Origin: Rhynchopus euleeides
Taxonomy: Eukaryota > Euglenozoa > Diplonemea > Diplonemida > Diplonemidae
Assembly (NCBI GenBank): GCA_963210315.1
Contig: OY723258.1
Span: 558,001-622,000 of the forward strand
Reading direction: 5' to 3'
Length of the DNA: 64,000 nucleotides
In this document: in pieces, positions 52,360-62,898 of the stretch
Layout: every line of letters starts with the position of its first letter
Numbering within the stretch: the first letter of the stretch is position 1
Position numbers and translations under genes: made by a program
Notes under the pieces: generated by a model
What the model was told of the DNA's origin: nothing
Databases searched by the model: none
Seen by the model: the letters and a program-made list of their open reading frames with translations, nothing else

Positions 52360-53500
52360 CCCACACTGCTGCGCAGCAGCAGCATGCGGTGGCGGCAACG
52401 GGGGGATGGGGGGAGGGGGTGAGAGACGTCAATGCGAAGGCCTGACAGGCAGCAGCGGCCTTGTGTAAACCTGGGGAGGGGTGGTGGATGGTGGTGTGGG
52501 TGGTGTGGCGATGCTCAGATTAGCGATAATAGGTGTGACAATGAGATCATCGTGGCACCGCCGCGGGCTTCTCGGCCCGCCGTTCAGCGCCACATGTTGT
52601 TGGCCCTGGACACTCGACTGCCGGGCACGTTATCACGAAAGAGCGATAGTCTTGGCAGTGCAGCCCCCGGGTGGCATCCACACCAGCAGCGCCCCGATTG
52701 TGAGGCTGCTGTTGGGCACGGGGTGCACGGCATGCGGGGGGTGCATTGCGAGATAGGTATGTGGCGCAGAAGTGTGGAGCAAGCGGTGCACCTGCTCGAC
52801 AGCAGAGAGGTGGCACACCTGGCCCGCCTTCAGGCCAATGGCACAGCAGCACCACCCGCAGCATGGGTGGTGCAGACAAGATAGACTAGAAATAGACAAG
52901 AAACAACGAACAGATGCGCTTTGTGTGGCAGCGGGTCACCGGCAGGTGGCCGGCAGCTGTGGTGCTGCTGTTGCGTGATCCACTCCCACCCCCGCTACGG
53001 TGGCTCGCCTCGCCACCGCACCAGGGGCTGTGGGCAGCCACAGCAGCTCACACGCGCTGCACGAACCCACCGACCGGCGAACACCCGGACCGCACCGAGC
53101 ACACATACACGGCAATGGCCACACACAACGGAGGCACAGCCAATGCGGGCGGTGCAAGCGTGGCGCACCGCCCCAGAAAGACACACGTGAGTAAACAAAA
53201 ATCAAAACAGCAAACCAGACAGGCAATACCTGATTCGTTTCCTTTTTTGTGGTCGCAGATTCTTTTTTTTGGATTCCCTTTTTCCTGCTCGCATGCAGCA
53301 CCCACTCGCCCTGTGGGGCTGGTGATCTTCCTTCCTCTGGAAGGCGTCAAGCCAGCACCCCAGCGTGCGGTGGCATGCGGGCAGTTTATATTGATGTAAA
53401 CACAGAAGTAGAAGCAGAAGGCACATACACACGTTGGTATTGTTGTTTAGTGTTGCACCGAGCGAACTCTGATGCTGCCACACTGTCGGGACACTCACAC
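52360..53500. other. Intergenic between coiled-coil and protease genes
   Basis: No supported gene. It should contain the 5' untranslated region of the coiled-coil gene and the 3' region of the protease gene. Open frames on both strands here are short and unremarkable. Confidence 0.6.
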
Positions 53501-55705
53501 TCACAGCCCAACCTTTGCGAACACCGGGTTCGTCGTGATGCCGCACTGGTTCGTCCCGCGCTCCAGGCGGACGTACCCGCCCTCGCCCCACTGCGTGCCC
53601 CACGAGTTCTTCACCAGCCAGTACTTCCTTCCCGCATCCTCGCCGTACCCCACAATCAGCACAGCGTGGTCGCACACGTGGTTGCAGCACCCCGTCATGA
53701 TGCCGTCGGTGTACGTCCACCACAGCTGCGTCATTGCGTCAACGCAGATCGACACCGGGCCGCCCTGCGCCACATAAGCCGCCATCGACACCTCGTCCTG
53801 CGCCACGCTCGCGTACCCCGTCACATTCGCCGCCGCCCGCGTCCCAGACGTGCACGCAGCCACCGCCCCGCCACCGCTCGTGTACGGATAACTCGCCTCC
53901 GTCGCGATGCCGCTCTGCGCCACGTAGTCGATCGCCTTGTAAGGCCACCCCCCGTTGCACCCCTCGTTGCCGTCCCGGTTGTCGCAGCTCACCAGGTTCT
54001 GCTCCGACAGCGACACCAGCGGGTGCCCGGCAATCGCCCACGCGCTCTCGATGGCACCGGTCGTGCTGTGAGTGGTGTGGTGTGTTGCAGCGTTGTGTTC
54101 CGTTGTGCTGGAGTGTGTGGTCAGGGTTTTATTGGTACCTGCATTTATGTCACCACGGTGATACTGTGAGGTGTCTCGCTACGAGGACTGGTGGAAGTGT
54201 GTCCCTATCAAATGAGGGGTCTCCCGTGGCAACCTGAGCTATGAGCACGCCGCTACTTCTTTGAATGAGCGCCGAATGCACCAGAAACACGCTCTTCATG
54301 ACCACTAACAGTGCTGCGCAACACACCTGAATGTCCAACAACTTCCGCACTGGCCCTGATCCTTCACAGGCGTCACAACGTTCTTCTGCCGCCAGTCCAC
54401 ATCCGTGGGCACAGACACGCCAGCCGCCGGGCGCCACACCGGCCCCGCCACGTGCTGCTCCCGCCCGCACCCTTTGTACATCGCCTCGAACTCCACGCGC
54501 GACAGGTCGGCCAGGCTGTTGTACCGCGGCTTCAATCCAGCCACCGCGACGTGCTCGCGGAAGTTTTCGAACCGGCGTGCCTCCTCAGCTGCAGACGCGT
54601 ACACCCGCCCGTGCGCCTCCTTCCACGCTGCAAAGGCCGCCCGCAGCCTGCCCTCCTCGCGCATGTCCACACCCGACACCGACAGACGCGCCTCGGGGCC
54701 CACCGCCGCAACACCTGCCGCCTGCGCAGGGAACAGCGTCGTGTTCAGCATCAGCGCGCGCGAGTAGGTGAAGCCAGCCGCCCCGTACTGCATCGTGCAC
54801 ACGAACTCCGCCCCCGCCGGCAGCACGAAGTAGCACCCGCCGCGGTTGCCCTGGTTGTTCCGGTTGACCCCCCACGCGCACACGTTCGAGGGCCCGAACC
54901 CGCAGTGGAAGGACGAGAACTCCTCCGTCACCGCCGCCGCCCCCACAGACACCACCAGGTCCACCGCGTGCGGGTTCTTGTACACGCAGTCGCACAGGTT
55001 CGGCGACGGGTACGTCACGTTCGGGCAGTTCCACGCCAGCTCCACCGGCGCCGCCTCCGCCAGCACGCCCGTCCGCAGCCGCAGCGCCTGCGCCGACGTC
55101 ACGTCCGCCGTCCCGTTGCAGCGCAGCTCCGCCCCTGCCGGCAGCACGAAGTTGCACGACGACCCCCCGGCGCCGTCCGCCACCGCCCAGTCGCACACCT
55201 GCAGCGACCCCGCCGTGCACATCAGCGACCCGCCCGCATCGCCCGTGAAGGCCAGCGCCACCCACTCGTCCACCGCAGCCGTGTTGCGGTACGTGCAGCC
55301 GTGCGTCCCCGTGCACGGCAGCGCCGCCGACGCCGCGCCCGACAGCACCGCCCCGGACAGCGCCGCCGCCTGCGAGTCGATCAGGTTCACCGTCCCGTGC
55401 CCGCGGCACGAGAAGCGCTGCCCCGCCCCCAGGAAGAAGAAGCAGTCCCCCGCGCTGCCGCTCGCCTCCGCCTGCCACTCACGGCTGCAGTACGTCGTCC
55501 CGTCGTCACCGGTGCACGCGAACCCGCCCGACGCCTCCCCCGACACAGGCTCGTACTGGAAGAACAGCGACACCGCCTCGTCCTGCGGCCCCCTGTTCTC
55601 GTGGTCGCATGCCTGCGCGATGTTGGACCCGCACGAGAAGCGCTCCCACTCCCACGCGGCTGCGCCTGCAGCGAGCGCCAGCACACCAAACGTCCTCATC
55701 ACCAT
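53501..55705 (-). CDS. Secreted papain-family (cathepsin-L-like) cysteine protease with tripled N-terminal cysteine module
   Basis: Exon 1 is 55705-54327 and exon 2 is 54065-53501, giving 647 residues. A signal peptide ([17 protein letters not shown]) is followed by three related ~95-residue modules (up to ~residue 325). Each has paired cysteines; the first contains [13 protein letters not shown], and the second and third share a CxF/YVLPAGAE core ([26 protein letters not shown]). Then come an I29 propeptide ([37 protein letters not shown]) and the C1A domain, with Cys456 in QGQCGSCW, His593 in [11 protein letters not shown] and Asn613 in [14 protein letters not shown]. The catalytic residues and oxyanion Gln are present, so the protease should be active after propeptide removal, in a lysosome-like or digestive vacuole or outside the cell. 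The intron lies right after the catalytic Cys motif. Confidence 0.95.
54066..54326 (-). other. Spliceosomal intron of the protease gene
   Basis: 261 nt with donor CAG|GTGTGT and acceptor CTCACAG. Splicing joins TGGACATTCAG to CACGACCGG and rebuilds W-T-F-S-T-T-G-A-I-E, the conserved sequence after the papain-family active-site Cys. Without splicing the frame hits a stop after VAQHC. Confidence 0.95.
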
Positions 55706-56479
55706 CGTGGCAATCCTTGGCAACCTGCCATGTATGTGTGTGTGGTGTGGCAACGCTTGCAATCCCCTGCCCCCTGGCTCAAGTCAGTCGCACTTACCCA
55801 CTACTACACTGGGGTGGGTGGGGGCCGTTGATGCTGGGATCTGCCAGGCCTTACACCCCCTCTGACTGCCCACTTCCGTCTGCCCACTTGGTGGGATAGA
55901 CTTCTTTGCGCCATCAGCCTCAAAGCCGCTTGAGGGTGTGAGGTGGGACGGCCCGTCTCCGATCGCCTCTGTGGAAACACTTAAGTATCGAGAAGGGGCG
56001 GGGTTGGGGGCAGGGGTGAAAGCGTGTTGCTCGAAGGCTGCGGGGTGCAGAAGAGAGAGAACAAAGCGAGAGAAGTTACAGCCAAAGGCATTCCTTATTT
56101 CTATCGACAGGAGAATTTGGGGGGGGTGGGGGGCGGGGAGGATCAGGTCATCCCCTCCCCCATCCCCCCCCCAAAGAAAAATCTCCATAAAAAATGCCCG
56201 GTTTTTATTCCCTCACTCTCTCTCTCGCACCCAACGAGCCTCTCCCCCCCTCCCCCCATTACACCCTGCCCGCTGTCTTCCAAGCGTCTTCGATACCATT
56301 CTGAAATATTCTTTGTTTCAATTTGTGTGGGTTTAATGAGTTGTCTTGTTCAGCACTATTTTTTTTTTCACGCACAAACTATTTTTTTCACGCACAAAGT
56401 TGGGAGGGGGGGGGGAATGTGAAGAGAAAGAAGGGGAAACAAAAGAAAAAAACAACGGGTAACATCCGCAGTGAAATAC

Positions 56480-56640
56480 AGGATGGGGGAGGGGGGGGAG
56501 GGGGGTGATAGGTAAGAAAATCTGTTTGCTTTTTTGAAAAAAGGGGGGAAGGGAGGGGGGGGAAGGGGGGAAGGGAGGGGGGGAGGGGAGGGAAGGGGGG
56601 AAGGGAGGGGGGGGAAGGGAGGGGGATTTGGGGAGCGGAG
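56480..56640 (+). repeat. G/A simple repeat (GGGAAGGGAGGGG)n
   Basis: About 160 bp are almost purely purine on the plus strand, with repeated AAGGGAGGGGGGG units. It is a candidate for triplex or quadruplex DNA. Confidence 0.85.
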
Positions 56641-57613
56641 TAGAATTGGGGACGGAGGTGTGTATGTGTCGTTGGGGGTTTGAGTGCCTAACCTAACATA
56701 CCAGACAGACAGGGCACGAGGGAGGAAGGCATGTGGGCCCACCCTGGGCTGTATTGATATTTTTTTTGCCAAATTTCCCAAAAATCGGGGAGTGGTGGCG
56801 TAACAACACTAAAGAACCCCCCCCCCCTCCCCCACCCCGTTGGTATTGGGGGGGAGGTGGTTTTGCCGTGGTATTTTTTTCCCCATCACACCCTATCTGA
56901 CCCCAATGCGCGCGGTTTGCACTCGCCCCTCAGCGACACACACACCCCCATTAACCACCAGCATGCCTCCGGCTCGCCCAGCCACACCCACCCCACTCCA
57001 CCCCCACCCTCAACATCCCTTTTGTTGTGCGATTCCATTCGGACAAATGGGGTGCTTCGCTGGTCGATATTCTTCGTCAATCTTCGTCAGTTTTCCACCT
57101 AATTCAAACAGGAAAATGCACCGACGATCACCCCCGTAGCGAAGGCCCCCAAAGAAAACAATGAAATGGGAGAGAGCGTCGCTCTCCCCCCCCCCCTCTC
57201 TCTCTCACTCGCCCTTCTGCCCTGCACACACAGGATTTATCCTTGGCTCTTCCTCTGGTGTCACTCAACAGCGGTGCGGGATGACCGAGGTGGTGAAGAA
57301 AAAAATGGTGTTTGCCTGAAAAGGAAGCCTGGCAGGTGTATTTTTAATCCCCGGTCTTCCCAGCCAAAAATCCCCGATTCATCCCCGCTTTTTTCCAGCT
57401 AAAAATGGTACCCAATGTCCCTCCTCCCCAGTGTGGGGCCCTTGGTCTTGTACCAAATGGGTTCCTTCCACGATTCCTCCCGCTCGCGCCATACTCGGGT
57501 GCTGGAGGAAAACCCCCAAAAAACGGCTTTCAGGACCGTTATTCCGACGAACCCCCTGATATGCCACAGCTGAAACAGCCCAAGGACTTGCTGCGGTTAC
57601 TAGACGGGCAGAC

Positions 57614-57856
57614 ACACGCTACACGGGGGGTCTGGGGGGCGGAGCCCCCCAGCCGCCGGAGGCCACGGTAGTGAACATCTGTTCAGTGTGGGCGTACAGA
57701 TTCTGTGTGTTGTTGGCTGGGTCCTCCTGAGGCTACTGGAGCTGTTGGATTCCCTGACCTGATGGGAATCGAAGGACTTGGGTACGAGATATCCGCCACA
57801 GGGGGGTCTGGGGGGCGGAGCCCCCCAGCCGCCGGAGGCCACGGTAGTGAACGTCT
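57614..57856 (-). repeat. Two copies of the GC-palindrome dispersed repeat, direct order
   Basis: Copies at about 57614-57674 and 57797-57856 read GGGGGGTCTGGGGGGCGGAG then CCGCCGGAGGCCACGGTAGT and GAAC, opposite in orientation to the copies at 26966 and 38504. The 120 bp between them are unique. Confidence 0.9.
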
Positions 57857-57867
57857 GGGCTCTTGGC

Positions 57868-57976
57868 TGGAAAAAACCCGGTTTTAGCTGGAAAAAAACT
57901 GGTATTTTGGCTGGAAAAAAAACGGTTTTTTGCTGGAAAAAAAACCAGGTTTTGGCTGGAAAAAAACCGGAAAAAG
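57868..57976. repeat. Short tandem array of GCTGGAAAAAAACCGGTTTT units
   Basis: About five units of ~20 bp vary in A-run length (GGCTGGAAAAAACCCGGTTT, TGGCTGGAAAAAAAACGGTT). Single diverged units also occur near 57350-57410. The apparent protein on either strand is repeat translation. Confidence 0.85.
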
Positions 57977-58327
57977 GGCGGATGCCAAAAAGACTCATCC
58001 TCATCCCCCACTAGAAATACACCTGAAGCCTGGGGAGAAAAAAAATCCTTTTTGCGTGTTTCTCTTCGGAGGTATGTGCGGCAGGGGGGTGGAAGCAGGG
58101 CATGGTTGTGTTTGCACCCCCACCGCATCTGGAGGCGGTGGCGGTGGTCAAAAAAAGGAAAATAAAACATCGGGTGAAGAAGAAGAAGAGAAAATAACGG
58201 GTAAAAAGTAACAGACACGCCAAACAGAATTGGTTCGTGCGATTCAATGAACACAAAGGATAAAAAAAACAAAGTTGGTGGAACGGCGGCGGCAGCAGCA
58301 GGGGGCACGTGCATCGTGGGGGGGGGG

Positions 58328-59076
58328 GCGGATTCGAATTGTCGGGGAGGGGGGGGTGTGTACGAGAAAGGGAAGAGAGGAGGAAGGGAAGGGGGGGAGG
58401 GGGGAAGAATGGGATCATCAGATTATTTCGCTAGATTTCCCTTCTCCCCACCCCCCACCCCCCCCTCAACCCCCCCTCCCTCCACACCCCCCACTCCCCC
58501 CCCCCCACACACACGTTAAGCATTCTCTCGTTGTCGTGTGGATCTCTCCGGGCGACTCTGGTGGATGCAACACATGGCAGTGCCACACTTAGAGGCCCAC
58601 GTCTGACTTGCTATATACCCACCCTTCTGTCTTGCAACGAACGGCCTTTGAATTCCCGACACTAAATCCTTCCGATCGATCACACCATCCCCACCCTCCC
58701 CCTCCCCCTTCAAGACCGACGGGTCTCTGTGAAGGTGGAGGAGGGCGTGGTATTGTGTGTGTGTGTGTGTGTGTGCGGGACAAGGGCGGCTCTCGTTTTG
58801 CTGTTTGTTTTGTTTTTGCACGCCATAAAAGATTACCATGCAGCATCGGCATTTTTGAGAAAGAAATTCAGATAAGAAGGAGAAGAGAAAAAAGGCAACA
58901 AGCAAAAGTAAAGCGTATGGCGGTTGGGGGGGGGGGGGGGTGGGAAAAAAGAGGTGGATATTTGATTTTCTTTGGATTCTTTGTGTTGGGGATCGTGTCA
59001 TCCACTACCTCGGCGGGGAAAATAATGGCCCACACGTGGATTGGATATGAACGGGAATATTGGAACATCGGAAGAA
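58328..59076. repeat. Segmental duplication, left copy
   Basis: Nearly identical to 62899-64000, starting GCGGATTCGAATTGTCGGGG and running through a (GT)n microsatellite and GCACGCCATAAAAGATTACC to the window-end sequence GGAACATCGGAAGAA. The right copy carries a ~348-bp insertion in the GT run. This copy lies immediately downstream of the secreted-protein gene's stop codon. Confidence 0.92.
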
Positions 59077-59235
59077 CATAATGTCGGGTGGCGGGGGTGT
59101 ACCACTGCAAGAGCGGGGAAGGCGTCTTCACCGCAGGTGCTGCTACGCACCGTGCCTTGCGTGCGGCACACCCTGCACACCGATGGTGGATTTCCCTGGT
59201 TCGCAAGTAGAAGCTGCTCAAGGTCACAGGACCGT

Positions 59236-61428
59236 TCACAGGCACTTGCACGGGGGAGCAGGCACAGGCGTCGGGCAGTCGTCCGGCGTGGTGCACCCGC
59301 CCTCACCCTCAGGGGTCGTGAGGCACCAGGTGGACTCGCACGTCCCAGGGATAGGCAGCCCAGGGATGCCCGTCCACATGCACTCGGAGAGGGCGTCACA
59401 CGTCGGCTGGGTCGACTGAGCCGCGCAGTCCGCAGAGCCCTGCCTGACGAAGACCCCCATGTTGGAGAGGGGGCGGCCGATGGGCGGCGTGATCTCGACA
59501 GTGCCGGCAGGGATCACCTTGCGGTACGCCACGGTCCCGTACTCCTCCTCAGAGGTGACAGAGGTCATGAAGAACGGGGAGCAGTCGCCCGCCTCCCACC
59601 CAGCAGGCGGCAGGATGGTCGGCAGCTCGCCGTTGGTGGCAGCGGAGCACGGGGGGCAGTGGTACACCACGATCACCGCCTCGCAAGGTGTCCCGTCGCA
59701 GTTCTCGGGGCACTCGATGCGCAGGCGCGAGCCTGCTGCGAGCACGTCACTCTCCTTCGGCGGGAAGTGGCCCTCGACGCCGTCACGCAGCACCAGCACG
59801 GGGGGGAGGTTCACCAGCAGCACCTGCTCGCCGTTGACGTACCACCCCTTCATGTCCTCCTCTGCAGGCACGCCCTCGCCGAAGTCAAGGATGCCGCCCT
59901 CAGGCAGGATCACAGCCACATCGGGCTTCTCGTTGGTCTCCACACACGGCGCGGGTGTCGGCTCAAGCGTCGGGGGCGCGTTGGTGGGAGGGGAGTCAGT
60001 CTCCGGTGCGCTGGTCGGGGGTGCGTTCGTCGGCGGGGCGTTCGTCGGCGGTGCGCTGGTGCGGGGGGCCGGTGTCGGAGGTGCGTTCGTCGGCGGCGCG
60101 CTCGTGGGCGGGGCGCTTGTCGGCGGTGCGCTGGTGCGGGGAGCCCGCGTCGGGGGTGCGTTCGTCAGCGGCGCGCTGGTGGGGGGAGCGTTCGTCGGAG
60201 GGGCGCTCGTGGGAGGTGCCCTCGTCGGTGGTGCGCTGGTCGGGGGGGCGTTGGTCGGCGGTGCAAGCGTCCGCGGCGCACGCGTCCTGGGCACAGGCGT
60301 GGGCACAGGGGTGGGCAGCGGGGTCGGTGCCACCGTGCGCTCACGGCACACCTTGACGTGCACAGCGAAGTACAGGCAGGTCCTCGAGCTGCTGCGGAAA
60401 CGGAACTTGTGCTCGCCCTCACGCTGCGTCGAGAAGGGGAAGTGTGCAGGGTTGGCCGAGTACCTGTAAGACCTGACAGGAAGCACACCGGTACCGATCC
60501 ACATCCACGCCTTCTCCAGGGACCAGCCGTCCTGGATGTCGAGGGTCACTTCCACCCCGTGCCTGTCGATGTCGATCTCCACCTCACCCACCTCCGTTGT
60601 GTGCTTCCCATCGCACGACTTGGCACCCGCGAGCAGGTCCATGGACTCAGTACCCAAGCGCACCTGGTTGGTCCACCCGAGCACACCCGAGTCGTCGCGC
60701 CAGCAGTTCTTCATTCCCTTGAAGCACGTGGCCTTCTTGCCCTTGGCCCAGGCCGTCACACACTCAGGCTCCGTCGTCGTCGGGACGGGGACAGGCGTGG
60801 GGGCAGGCGTCTCCTCCTCCTCCGTCTCGCACACCTCGGCGTACATCGCGAAGTACACAGAGTGCGGCTTGCCGTAACGGAACTTGAAGCGGTGCACGCC
60901 GTCACGCTCCGTCTTGTAGGGGAAGTGGTCAGGGGACGACGTGTAGCTGTGGCCCTTCTGCGGCAGCTTGTCCTTCCCGATCCACATGGCAGCCTCCTCC
61001 AGCACGTAGCCCGACTCGACCTCGATGTCCACGCTCACCCCAGACGTCGTGATCTCCACCACAGTCTCCCCGGTCTTCGTGCCCTTCGACGTCCTGCACT
61101 TCTCTGCCTCCGCCCACATGTCCATCTTGTGCGTGCCGACGGACACGCTGTTGGTCCACCCCCACTCACCACCACCCCCACAGTCGCTGAAGCAGGTGCC
61201 GCCACTGCCCTTCACCCACGTGGTGTAGCAGTTCTTGCCCCCCTTCTTCGGGCTGGGTGTGGCCCTGGGTGTCGGGGTCCACCTAGGCCTCGGTGTGTAC
61301 CTGGGCCTGGGAGTGTACCTGGGAGTGGGCCTGGGCGCAGGGCGGTACCTGTTCCTTGGCGGGCTGCGCTTCCAGTATGCATCCGCCACCATTGCGGACA
61401 TCAGCACGAGTCCCAGCGTTTTCATCAT
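59236..61428 (-). CDS. Secreted protein: doubled beta-rich domain, APPT-repeat stalk, Cys-rich C-terminus
   Basis: A single exon encodes 730 residues from ATG 61428 (MMKTLGLVLMSAMVADA is a signal peptide). After a Pro/Thr/Arg-rich linker come two homologous ~125-residue domains. Shared motifs are a Trp-x-Lys-Gly start (TWVKGSGGTCF, AWAKGKKATCF), WTN near LGT/VGT, EVxIxxxGVxV, MWIG, DHFPYKT/AHFPFST, and a closing YFAMYAEVC/YFAVHVKVC. They resemble unnamed carbohydrate- or surface-associated domains of secreted bacterial and algal proteins. A ~140-residue stalk of (T/S)NAPPTSAPPT units is probably O-glycosylated. A Cys-rich C-terminal region (HCPPCSAATNGE, CDALSECMWTG, CTTPDDCPTP) ends without a membrane span or clear anchor. 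It may be a cell-surface or matrix adhesin; function is not established. The upstream frame to 61821 lacks a credible start. Confidence 0.92.
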   Translation of the reverse strand: MMKTLGLVLMSAMVADAYWKRSPPRNRYRPAPRPTPRYTPRPRYTPRPRWTPTPRATPSPKKGGKNCYTTWVKGSGGTCFSDCGGGGEWGWTNSVSVGTHKMDMWAEAEKCRTSKGTKTGETVVEITTSGVSVDIEVESGYVLEEAAMWIGKDKLPQKGHSYTSSPDHFPYKTERDGVHRFKFRYGKPHSVYFAMYAEVCETEEEETPAPTPVPVPTTTEPECVTAWAKGKKATCFKGMKNCWRDDSGVLGWTNQVRLGTESMDLLAGAKSCDGKHTTEVGEVEIDIDRHGVEVTLDIQDGWSLEKAWMWIGTGVLPVRSYRYSANPAHFPFSTQREGEHKFRFRSSSRTCLYFAVHVKVCRERTVAPTPLPTPVPTPVPRTRAPRTLAPPTNAPPTSAPPTRAPPTSAPPTNAPPTSAPLTNAPPTRAPRTSAPPTSAPPTSAPPTNAPPTPAPRTSAPPTNAPPTNAPPTSAPETDSPPTNAPPTLEPTPAPCVETNEKPDVAVILPEGGILDFGEGVPAEEDMKGWYVNGEQVLLVNLPPVLVLRDGVEGHFPPKESDVLAAGSRLRIECPENCDGTPCEAVIVVYHCPPCSAATNGELPTILPPAGWEAGDCSPFFMTSVTSEEEYGTVAYRKVIPAGTVEITPPIGRPLSNMGVFVRQGSADCAAQSTQPTCDALSECMWTGIPGLPIPGTCESTWCLTTPEGEGGCTTPDDCPTPVPAPPCKCL

Positions 61429-62816
61429 TTTACCTCTTGTCTGTGTTCGATGTGCTATCACGTCAACCTGAACGGGCGGGATGCGGGAGCGTGGTGCCGG
61501 TGGTGAATGTGTGCATCGGCCCCTGAAGACCCCTGAAAAAAGGGACAGGCGATGATTGTGCCAAACCCGGGCGAGCAAACACCGCGTCCATTTTTGTGGT
61601 TGTCGAGAGTGAAGGCGGGGCAGTTCACAAACCAAGGGGCGGGTGTGGGGTGGGGGTGTGGGGTGTTTCCCACGCCTTGTCTTCCCGACATGGATGTAAT
61701 CAGCCACAGGTTCAACAGCGTGACAGCCGTGGGCCACACGCGCCTCATCTGCGGATCTCCCTCTCCTACCAAAATGCACGCACACAGTGAATGGTTCCAA
61801 GATTGGAAAAGAAAAGGTCATGTCCTGCCGGTATCACTTCAACGGCTGAATGTGACAGTACGAGAACGGGGACGCCGTGTCTCAGAGTGGGCCGTTCCAG
61901 AGGATGATCCACCGGGTACGCCTTCGCGATTACTCACACAGTGTTTTTCTGAGGAGATTCGCAGACCTCCGCCGTACCCAGCACCCGGTATGCCCCCTCG
62001 ATGCAAGCCCTTCCGATTGCGGTCGTTGCCCTCGCACTTTATGAATGAATTGAACAATTTTTTTCTGGCCGTGCTCTTCACAGCATCCCCGGTGAGAGCT
62101 GTCTCAGGTTCTTCTGGCCCTTTATGTTGGGTGTCGACGATCCACCTGACGCCTGCGGGCAATCAGCGTGGTGTTCGCGGGGAGGGTGGCGGGAGGACCG
62201 GCTTCACTTTGTCACCATCCTAGTGATTATGTGGCAGCAGGTCGTTCTCGAGTGAAGTAGCCCTCTTAGCCAGCCGTCCCCAATGTCGTCTGAAGGGGGG
62301 CCTTTTTGTTCTCTCTCCCCTCCGCCTCTCGGCCAGGGAGAAGAAGGAGAAAATACAAAAAAAATGGAAAACTGAAGAAAAGAAAAAGCAGTGGCAAAAA
62401 AAGTATAATCAACTTCCGTCAAAAAAGAACAAAAAAAAGGCGACGGAAACGCAACAAAAACCCCACTCGACAGGTCCAGTCCTTCCCACTCGCAGAGTGG
62501 CATAAGAGGGCACAAGCAGAGGTGTGTGTGGGGGGGGGGGGGGGGGGGTGGTGGGGGGGAGGAGGACGAGGAGGAGGCGGAGGAGGGGCAGTGGCAGAAG
62601 AAAACTAGCCACAGCTCCCCCCCCCCCCCCCATCTCTCTCTCCCTCTCCCCCCCCCCCCCCACCTACCGCCGTCCAGCCACCCACCACCACCCGCAGACC
62701 GGCACCGGCTCACGCGCGCTCTGGGCTTGGGAAAAAAACACGGGTGTGTTTTTTTTTTGTATCTCTGTTTCTTCACACAACGAAGAATAATGGGGAGGGG
62801 AAGGACGGGGTGGGGT
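61429..62816. other. Intergenic upstream of the secreted-protein gene
   Basis: It contains the head of the 85-bp repeat (TTGTCGAGAGTGAAGGC) at 61600 and G/C runs at 62527-62560 and 62618-62660. A frame at 61552-62223 is open on the plus strand but its translation does not look like a protein. Confidence 0.55.
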
Positions 62817-62896
62817 AAAACCAGACAAATGAATCGCCCAACTGAATCGTGCTAGCTAAACTCCGGAAAGAAGTGTCTTTTTTCGTTGAACGCAGC
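62817..62896 (+). repeat. 80-bp exact copy of 39703-39782
   Basis: It runs from AAAACCAGACAAATGAATCG to TTTTTCGTTGAACGCAGC with no mismatch over 80 bp. It abuts the segmental-duplication copy directly, so two unrelated segments of this window are fused here. Confidence 0.9.
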
Positions 62897-62898
62897 GG

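Larger units (their letters stand above)
55706..59235. other. Intergenic with purine tracts, palindrome repeats and a duplicated block
   Basis: It contains (GGGGAAGGGAGGG)n purine sequence at 56480-56640, two inverted copies of the GC-palindrome repeat, a GCTGGAAAAAAACCGG array and the left copy of the segmental duplication. I see no supported gene. Confidence 0.6.

Noticed and set aside
52432-52884. 150-codon plus-strand ORF between two minus-strand genes
   Set aside because: Composition is not protein-like and it overlaps expected untranslated regions; opposite orientation to all supported genes.
54311-55831. 506-codon plus-strand ORF opposite the protease
   Set aside because: Arg/His-rich antisense shadow of the protease exon; the sense strand has catalytic motifs and a proven splice frame.
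59041-61506. 821-codon plus-strand ORF opposite the secreted protein
   Set aside because: Arg/Gly/His-rich antisense translation of the APPT and domain codons; no domain recognisable.
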